The notes under the pieces were generated by a model that was not told where the DNA came from, ran no database searches, and worked only from the letters and a program-made list of their open reading frames with translations. Source: Breviolum minutum Mf 1.05b.01 (lineage: Eukaryota > Sar > Dinophyceae > Suessiales > Symbiodiniaceae). From it: 64,000 nt of DNA. Positions within the stretch are counted from its first letter, which is position 1. Every line of letters begins with the position of its first letter. Where the stretch lies: the NCBI GenBank assembly GCA_000507305.1, contig DF239305.1, forward strand, positions 211,778-275,777. The letters run 5' to 3'. This document shows, one piece after another, positions 57,620-64,000 of the stretch. A program made the position numbers and the translations under genes.

Positions 57620-58373
57620 GATTGTGATATCGTGGGGGGAGAATGGCAATGGTTGGGGCAGTTTGGGATTGGTTGGAAATGCTTGGTAACCTGAGTGGTT
57701 TCCTTGAAGTTTTGCAAGTTTTGGGTGCAAGTTGCTATATAGTAGCAAATCTCCTGTTCGACCTTCTGTTGCCTATCAATAAGTTGATGAACAAAAATGT
57801 GCAAGGCTGGATTGGAGCACAATGGCCAAGACCGAAATGGGTGGCTCGTCAAACATTTCCATCACTGGGGCTGAGTGGAAAGGGATGGTTCATTTGTAGC
57901 CAAGATACAGATGTTCTGCTTTAATTGCGGCATGAACCTGCGTTGCACATACACTTGAGACGGGTTTTTTTGGAACTGAAAGGCCAAAAGAAGTGAACAG
58001 ATTTAGAGGCTTCCAGATTTTCTTTCTGTTGACATCTAGAAATGTCTGCTAAAGACATGGGCCCATACAAGAGCTGATAGGGTGAAGGCATCAGGTGTTG
58101 CCGCATATTGTGAAATGACATGGTACAACCTTGGATCCTGAGGTATGTGCAAAAAACGAAAAGAAAAATCAAAAGATCCTGAACCTACCAGGACTGTGTT
58201 GGATGGGTATAAAAAAGCACAGTGCTACTGTTGATGGACAAAAATCCTGCACCACCAAAGATAATGATTATCCCATTAATTTAGGGTTTCAACCATCCCA
58301 GGTGGTGTCACCGATTTGGTACTGATGAAAACCAAACAACCATCCTTAGGTGGTTTGTGTTGACAAACCCCAG
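57620..58373. other. Non-coding with an M6-related hairpin
   Basis: A decayed M6 element (tgttgatggacaaaaatcct ... ccaggtggtg) lies at about 58224-58310, just before the next exon. Confidence 0.45.
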
Positions 58374-58618
58374 CGATTTTTGGGGTCCGAAAACAGGAGC
58401 TTCAAGGAGCGTCCAACAGAAGAGTCCGAGACCTCAAAATCTTAGCCCAAGGTTTTGTTGTTTATCGTTCGGGTGTGGCCCCCCCTCCCAGTGTCTTGAT
58501 TTGCACCACTTCACCTCTAGGGGTGAAAGTGAAGGAGGAAATTGAGGAGGGCGGTGAAAATTTGGCAGATGGTGCCCAACCTGTGGTACGCAGGCCGTCG
58601 CAGGGTTTGCCAAGCTGA
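58374..58618 (+). CDS. Terminal exon of an unknown protein
   Basis: Acceptor accccag|C at 58373, phase 1, then 80 codons to TGA 58616-58618. It reads RRVRDLKILAQGFVVYRSG, then VLICTTSPLGVKVKEEIEEG and PVVRRPSQGLPS. No start codon, so easily missed by ORF finders. Acidic and soluble; family not recognised. Confidence 0.6.
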
Positions 58619-58865
58619 ACTTTGAAAAACGGAACGGCTTTCACCTTTTGATGGTTTTGCAATGTTTTGTGTGGTGTTTGAATATGTTGCAATGTCTTGT
58701 GCGGTGTTTGGTCTGCCTGAAATTTCAGGTTCCACAACCGTTTTCTATGTCATGACGTAGAGCGCACTTACCGCATTTGCCAGCATCGCCACCACTTCTT
58801 GATTTCTTTCTGAAATCCACATCATCATGAAAAGCTGTTTTCTCCATGAAATTGGATGAGTTTAG

Positions 58866-59255
58866 AAAAAGGTGTGTGTTTTCCCCGACGTCGCCAGACC
58901 AGGAAGCTGTTCAGGACTGCTACCCGGCCCCAGTCCAGAACCATTGGAAGAGGCAAAAAAAGAAATGAAAGAAGAACCAGCCCCCAACAAAAAGGGTGAT
59001 GATGTCCCAGACCCTCTGACTGTGTCAGATGAGGAGCAACAAGAAGATGAGCCAGTAGACACTGTCTTTCTTCACGCTGCCACCCCCAGTATGGCCATCT
59101 GCCTGCCAAGGGGTTCGCTTAGGTACTATCAAAAAATCTCGCTTAGGTACCCTCAAAAAAGATCGCTTAGGTACCTTCAAACCCATGACATTCAGGTGAT
59201 GCCCCACCATTCCTTCCCCTTTCTTTCCTGTTCCCTTCCCACTGGGTGGGAATGA
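58866..59255 (+). CDS. Exon of an acidic protein with an 8-residue tandem repeat
   Basis: One frame is open from the acceptor region near 58864 to TGA 59253-59255. It reads PEPLEEAKKEMKEEPAPNKK and DPLTVSDEEQQEDEPVD, strongly acidic and probably disordered. It then enters three copies of a 24-base repeat (59115-59186) that encode an SLRYxQK-type octapeptide in frame. The end beyond the repeats (HHSFPFLSCS) is less convincing, so a splice donor may lie before it. Confidence 0.5.
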   Translation, partial: KKVCVFPDVARPGSCSGLLPGPSPEPLEEAKKEMKEEPAPNKKGDDVPDPLTVSDEEQQEDEPVDTVFLHAATPSMAICLPRGSLRYYQKISLRYPQKRSLRYLQTHDIQVMPHHSFPFLSCSLPTGWE

Positions 59256-59308
59256 ACCACACTTGTTATTTTACGTTCGATATGTAGAACCTTAACCCCA
59301 CCCCACCG

Positions 59309-59466
59309 TGTTCCCTTGTAGCATCCCCCACCCATCCCACCCACTTGTTCCCGTGTAGCATCCCCCACCCATCCCACCCACTTGTTCCCTTGTAGCATCC
59401 CCCGCCCATCCCACCCACTTGTTCCCTTGCAGCATCCCCCCACATCCCACCCGCTTGTTCCCTTGT
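59309..59466. repeat. 37-base minisatellite
   Basis: Just over four copies of a unit starting tgttcccttgtagcatcccc, with spacing 37, 37, 37 and 36 bases. The unit contains ccttgtag and ccttgcag, which look like splice acceptors. Not a multiple of three. Confidence 0.9.
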
Positions 59467-59489
59467 ATCAGTACCAGTGTTTGTTTTTT

Positions 59490-59566
59490 GCGGGTCCCTA
59501 AGTGAACCTTTTTTTTGTGCGGGTCCCCAAGTGAGCTTTTTTGCGGGTCCCTAAGTGAGCCCCTTA
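59490..59566. repeat. Short tandem repeat, three copies
   Basis: A unit of about 25-29 bases (gcgggtccctaagtgagc followed by a T run) repeated three times right after the 37-base minisatellite. Confidence 0.8.
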
Positions 59567-59574
59567 CCCCGCAG

Positions 59575-59757
59575 AGCGCAGTTGGAAAAGCTAAGGCCTA
59601 TTTGTTCGAATGGGCTGCGAAGTGGGTGGTTATTGACAAAGCCTTCCCCAAGCTGAACAAGCTGTGCCAAGTGCACCGACATGTGGGACCGCATGTCAGG
59701 TTGCAAGTGGTGCTTGGGAGTGACCACAAAACACGGCCACACAGGTCGGTGCAAAGC
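59575..59757 (+). CDS. Exon next to a retrotransposon remnant, unknown
   Basis: Acceptor ccccgcag at 59574; the frame reads SAVGKAKAYLFEWAAKWVVI, then DKAFPKLNKLCQVHRHVG, and stops at 59757. An overlapping frame (GCKWCLGVTTKHGHTGRC) is also open, so the correct reading is uncertain. It may be part of the same decayed element as the RNase H remnant that follows. Confidence 0.35.
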
Positions 59758-59984
59758 TGATAATGGTTTCGGGGCAACCACAGGATATTTCAGGAGAAAT
59801 CGTGGTGCTGACTACAGCGAATATTTGCTGTTCATTTCGCATGGCTCCACAGAGCAGGCTGCCAAGCATGCCATCCAGACGAAGGAGGAAGTGCAGCTGC
59901 AGGTGGCCAAAAGGGCCCAGGAACTTTGTAAAGAAGAACGGAGGGTCAAGAAGAAGCTTTCTTGGGATGGATGCCAAAAGGGCC

Positions 59985-60321
59985 CAGGAACTTTGTTGTG
60001 ATGGATGCCAAAGCCCTTTTTGACAAGGATGATGGAGCAGCTTGAGAAGTTGCTATTATCAAAGAGTCTTTGCTTGCAGTAGGAGGTCGTCCTAGGTGGA
60101 TTCCACATAATGTGAATCCAAGTGACGCCCTAACAAAAGTAGATGGTGCACATGTTGAACCGATGCAGCACTTGCTACAAAGCAACAGTTTTCAGATCGA
60201 AGAAGAGGATGAAGTGCTTCAAAGGGGTAGTCAGTCAGAAAATCGACTGAAGACTGGAGCCAAACATGTTGTTGGAACTTCAGCTTTTGGGGGCTGTGAA
60301 ACCTCATACCATACGATGTAA
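59985..60321 (+). pseudogene. Copia-type RNase H remnant
   Basis: One frame reads VVMDAKALFDKDDGAA, a TGA at 60043-60045, then IIKESLLAVGGRPRWIPHNV and NPSDALTKVDG, finishing with a stop at 60319. DAKxLxD, RWIP and the A/SDALTK end are the C-terminal landmarks of the RNase H domain of Ty1/Copia retrotransposons; the tail IEEEDEVLQRG also fits. The in-frame TGA, absence of the RT and integrase upstream and a duplicated 23-base block just before it (59903-59925 and 59974-59996) show it to be a dead fragment. Confidence 0.7.
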
Positions 60322-60751
60322 CATTCCAACGGCAGTTGACATTCCTCATTTTGCATGTGCAGGTCGTTTCATTTCGATTGTTCTGCAGGCGCCTTGATGC
60401 ACGAGAAAATAGGACCGTGTTTGACCGCAGATGCCTGCGGTGCTCTTTTCACTTCGTTGTCGCATCCGATCCTTCAGCTCACTTTGCTGTGTCGCTTGGC
60501 TTCCATTGATTTATCACCAGTAACAGTGGCAAATTAAGGTTTATAGAGCTCGCCTACTATTTGTATATGTAATAGTCCTGGTGGTTGCCGTTACTGGGCG
60601 GGGGGGGCCACACCGAATTTCTTGTCGTTGTTGTCATGTTGGTGGTGCATTGTTCTTAGCCTTCTTAGCCCCTGGGAAAGTTTCCTGGGATGTTTCCGGG
60701 GCACCTTTTTGCACCGAAAGTTTCGCACAGCTCTCGTTTTTGTGTTTCGAG

Positions 60752-61328
60752 GTCTTTGGGCTTTCGACTGCAACAAGTCTGGGAGCCTTGCTGCTATCAT
60801 GGAATTTGTTGAGTCACCTTCCTGGATTTCGAAGTTGCACCCCAAGGTGGTATTGATTTCAAACCTCAAAGGTGCTCCACAGGTGGGAACTGGTAGTGAT
60901 TGAGGGGCGGTTTGATGTGTAGATTTGTTTGGAATACGTTGGGGAAATTGCTTCAACAACATGGGGAAATTGCTTCAACAACAATGCGTTTGTGTAGATT
61001 TTCAGTGTGTTTTTAACATGTGCTGTATAAGTTATTTGTTCATGACCCATCAATTGAACTTGATTTGCCAGCACCATGTCTTCAGAGTATATAAAGCGCT
61101 CGAACGAACTATGAAAAAAACATCGAATCTCTTTCTCTCCAAACCAGCCCCTTGGCGCAGTTCAATGGCCAAAGGGCCTGCGTGGTGGGCTTTCGCAGTG
61201 ATCGGGTGGAGGTCGAGATAGAGGTGGGGCAGAGTCATGTCATGGTGGGAAATTCATGCCTTTGTGATCACTTTGAAGATAGAGATGGCTATGTGGATCT
61301 TTCTATAGATGTTGCGTCCAAAGAGTGA
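60752..61328 (+). CDS. Two terminal exons with 'LKGAPQ-FNGQ' beta-motif protein
   Basis: Exons 60752-60882 and 61161-61328 join in phase 0 (CAG|GTGGGA ... GCAG). The first reads GLWAFDCNKSGSLAAIMEF and KVVLISNLKGAPQ; the second reads FNGQRACVVGFRSDRVEVEI, then VGNSCLCDHFEDRDGYVDLS, and ends at TGA 61326-61328. The joined segment ISNLKGAPQ-FNGQRACVVGF matches the pattern at 41051-41239 and a widespread small dinoflagellate motif (GLxxxPxxNGxxGxVxxF). Such motifs often occur next to ankyrin, SET or MYND domains, but none is visible here. Upstream exons were not found. Confidence 0.6.
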
Positions 61329-61991
61329 CAGCTTGAGAATTATGATTCGATCATGAAATTGTCCATGGTCAAAAGTGTGACCATTTGTCTTCCACTTGTG
61401 ATTGTTTGTCACCATCTGGGATGGTGTTGAAGGGCTTTTGCCCAAGTTGCGTCGGAGACATGTCAGAACGGGCCACCAACGACAAAAGGGTTTTCGAGCA
61501 AAGGCAGATGGGGCCAAGAAGACTTTGGCTCTGAAACCGGAGAACCTCAGCATCTTGGCCCTGAGATTTTCACGCTCAAATTGCGGACAGCCCGTTTGAC
61601 TCATCCCAAACAGGCAGCCTAATGTTGAGGGAAACAAATTCACCGCCACAAAATCATTGGATACCATGAGGTATTTGAGGAATAGGAGTTTCTGGATTTC
61701 ATGAACCCTATGCAGGGCAATGTGGCAATGTCCTTTGTTCCCCAATCCAAGGTGATGCAAGCGAGGAGTTGTGGGTATGTGAATTCGGATGGATGACATC
61801 CATGGTTGACTATCTTTGATGGAATTTTGAAGGGAATACGAGGAAATACATTCATGTGTGAAAACCTTTCCGATTTTTGGTATCTAGACATCCACGTGAT
61901 GTTCTTTTTCATCAGAAACAAGCCATTCAGATCTTCAACGATTTACATATTGCGCAGCCTTGCATTTCAACTCTGCTCTTCCCTTGCGCAG
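61329..61991. other. Possible exon, otherwise non-coding
   Basis: A plus-strand frame at about 61470-61620 (KGRWGQEDFGSETGEPQHLG) may be an exon. The 181-codon minus-strand frame across 61254-61799 has no signals and is treated as a shadow. Confidence 0.35.
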
Positions 61992-62607
61992 GATGCTCCT
62001 GCCGCAGAAGCTCCGGCGGAAGCTCCCGATGAGGAGAAGCCTGTACTGGGCTTGGATGGATGTGGTGCCCATGTGACTTCCAGGTGTGTCAATTTTCCTT
62101 CTCCTCTACTGCAAGCATCCTGAGGCAGAGGCAACCCGCAAACGGCGGCCGAAATGGGAAGAGCTGCTTTGCTGCAGTGACATGGAGATCTAGAAGCAGA
62201 CGAAAATGTTTGAAAGATCCCTGAAACTCCAGAAAACCATCCTGGGATTCTTTTAAAACATACATTTTGTGATGTTCTTTTTTAGAACAAGTAAGTCTTA
62301 GAGACACAGGAACCCACCCACCCACCAAATGATGCAGCCATGTTTCTTCCTGGTTGATCCAGGAACAGCGGGGGTTTCGTTGTCGTGCCACCTACAGAAG
62401 GTACCGAAAACCTGGAGGATGGTGATGGTGACATGGACGTTTTGGACGATGTTGAAGAAGTATTGGGGAAGCAAGAGGTTGAAGATGGTTGAAGATAGTT
62501 TTGATGATTTTTCTGAACTTCTTTTTGGGCCTGAGAGTGTAACATGTGTAGAAACTGCCAAGGCGTGTCAGTATTCCAAGACGTGCAGCGACACAGTGAC
62601 TTACTGA
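61992..62607 (+). CDS. Acidic protein gene with a 10-base duplication
   Basis: Exon 61992-62083 (DAPAAEAPAEAPDEEKPVLG) joins in phase 2 through GTGTGT to 62369, reading GGFVVVPPTEGTENLEDGDG and LDDVEEVLGKQE. At 62478 the frame is broken by a 10-base direct duplication (62478-62487, nearly repeated at 62488-62497). If one copy is skipped, the frame continues as VEDSFDDFSELLFGPESVTC to TGA 62605-62607. Very acidic, probably disordered; no family recognised. Confidence 0.55.
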
Positions 62608-63235
62608 CCCCTGGTCACATGTTAATGGTCGAGACCATACGAGTAAGCTACAAGATTGGAGAAATTCTGTTAACAGGGCTGGAGACTTTTTGGGGTGAAA
62701 TACACGCGACTTATGATGTCCCCCCAAAACGCTTGCCTTGAATGATCAACTATTCGCCGGCTGTTGGCCCTTGAGGCTGTGCGAAAACTGCCTCTGGTCC
62801 TTTTCCTTCGATTGCGGAGTTGGAACAGATGTCAGTCCAGGGAACCCAGTTGGATGGAATTTGGGGTTTGTTGAGTCTGGGCCTTTGAAAGGTTAAGTTG
62901 GTGACATTTTTACTGAAGCATTCTGATTCTGATGGCCTTTCAAGAATCTGTCTCCTGTACTTGGGAAGTGGTATTGTCGCGGGCAGATTGAAAAAAGGTA
63001 TGTATGGAGCCTTTGTATTAAGAAAAACGAGCGCCTGGAAAACTGGAAAAATGGTAACACAAAAAAATATGGAGTTTTGAAAGTGGAGGGAGTTACGTCA
63101 GCCCAAACCCTTGAAAATTGGGACATTTGAACAAGTTTGATGTCGATTCTTCGGTTAAATGGTTTGGGCTAGCTCGATAACCCACCTCACTTAACCTCTC
63201 TCAGACCTCCCTATATGCTAGATATGCTGTCTCAG
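62608..63235. other. No firm gene
   Basis: Some plus-strand fragments look coding (near 62675-62740), but they could not be joined. Confidence 0.4.
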
Positions 63236-63429
63236 GATTTGAGAATCCTTCCAATATGGTAGGTCAGGGTGGTGAATACTTGTTTACCCCGCATGATTGT
63301 CGACATCCCATCCAATCGCAGATGAAAGAGCTGAAGCAGGTTTTGAAGGAGAGGGCCTTGGGAGTCGCGATGTATCAAAAGTTTGGGAAATTCACCAAAG
63401 ATTTGTTGGAAATGCGCAATTTCATTTGA
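63236..63429 (+). CDS. Two terminal exons of an unknown protein
   Basis: Exon 63236-63258 (phase 1 in; FENPSNM; donor GTAGGT) joins in phase 0 to 63322-63429, which reads MKELKQVLKERALGVAMYQK and FGKFTKDLLEMRNFI, ending at TGA 63427-63429. Helical and basic at the C-terminus. The rest of the gene is upstream and not found. Confidence 0.5.
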
Positions 63430-64000
63430 TTATTCTAATAGGTATGATTATTGACATTGCTTTTTAGTCAGCAACGTGTAGGGGTCTGAGACACCTTGAT
63501 TTTGAGACATCCTCAGACTGGTGCTTTGTTATATTCAACAGACTCTCTGAGCTGACGCAAGGAGCATGCAGTGGATACCACTGGTTGTTTGAGGCCTCAG
63601 ATTCTTTGAGATTTTCATAGCTTCTCTCTTAGCAATGGAGAAGTTGAAAGATCGTGTGCCCCTTGTCATCGCTTGCAAACTACTGGTGACAAGGTGTCTC
63701 AAACTAGATTCCTGGTCCAATGGACAAAGATGGACGTTGGACATGAAACTCCTTGTTTTCGGAGACTTTGTGAATCAGAGCGATTTGTTTGTTGGTGCTG
63801 AGGCCTAGAAAAGGCCGAGTTTCAACAAAAGGCGCGTGCCTTGTAATGAAAAGACATGTGGAAAAAATCTACTCTGATTTTGCTGCCAAAAAAACGTCGC
63901 ATTTTCAGCGCTTGAAGCATAGGGAGTCACATCAGTCAATGGCTACTTAGTAGTAAATGTCAGTGCTTCTTTATGGATAGGAATCCCCGATTAGAAGGGT
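63430..64000. other. Nothing supported
   Basis: Weak open frames only, on both strands. Confidence 0.4.

Noticed and set aside
61254..61799. 181-codon minus-strand open frame
   Set aside because: No exon signals; overlaps the end of a plus-strand gene and a plus-strand coding-like stretch.
1..64000. Dinoflagellate spliced-leader relics, tRNA, rRNA, CRISPR arrays
   Set aside because: None could be recognised by eye; a covariance-model scan would be needed to exclude tRNA or snRNA genes.

Overview
The window reads as nuclear DNA of a dinoflagellate, most likely a Symbiodiniaceae-type genome. The reasons are these. Coding sequence comes as many short exons whose acceptors read AG|G. Intron donors mix GT with the rare GC and GA that dinoflagellates are known to use. 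Nearly all genes lie on one strand (+). Base composition is moderate, and small inverted-repeat elements fill the introns and intergenic DNA. This placement is inference: there is no rRNA, organelle gene or spliced-leader sequence to fix the species. No bacterial operon, tRNA, rRNA or CRISPR array was seen. Most genes were found by joining exons by eye on reading phase, so exon edges are proposals; many exons lack a start codon.

Layout. 0-0.65 kb: terminal exon of a protein resembling the C-terminus of C5-DNA methyltransferases. 1.6-7.8 kb: a long multi-exon gene of unknown function with a Cys-rich zinc-ribbon-like part and a probable frameshift. 7.8-27.3 kb: an island packed with at least seven families of short inverted-repeat elements (called M1-M7 here), with scattered but convincing exons (9.1, 11.0, 19.5, 23.9 and 24.8-26.5 kb on +, 20.35 kb on -). 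27.3-34.3 kb: a recent retroelement insertion on the minus strand, bounded by two identical 228-bp direct repeats. It carries an SR-rich ORF1 ending in an ADP-ribosyltransferase-like motif, then one reading frame split by a single TGA that encodes an N-terminal GIY-YIG nuclease-like domain followed by the start of a reverse transcriptase. This fits the permuted Penelope-like elements. The assembly has a 616-N gap in ORF1 and a suspicious single N where the RT is cut off.

34.7-64 kb: a dense, almost entirely plus-strand gene array. Recognised or well-supported members are a 431-aa protein with a central Gly/Ala-rich hydrophobic segment; a seven-exon Gly/Tyr-rich plus SR protein (probable RNA-binding role); an orphan exon of a class V aminotransferase (isopenicillin N epimerase-like); a five-exon 164-aa protein; a long multi-exon unknown at 47.2-49.6 kb; several smaller unknown genes; and a complete seven-exon dephospho-CoA kinase gene at 52.4-55.2 kb. 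Further on are two genes with a shared 'LKGA...NG' motif, a Copia-type RNase H remnant with an in-frame stop, and two acidic proteins. Two related elements with CCCCAGATAGC termini and minisatellite interiors sit at 41.8 and 43.9 kb.

The genes do not form a pathway. What ties the window together is the relation between genes and small mobile elements: M elements sit inside introns of at least three reconstructed genes, and in two places an element end appears to supply a splice acceptor or a stop codon.
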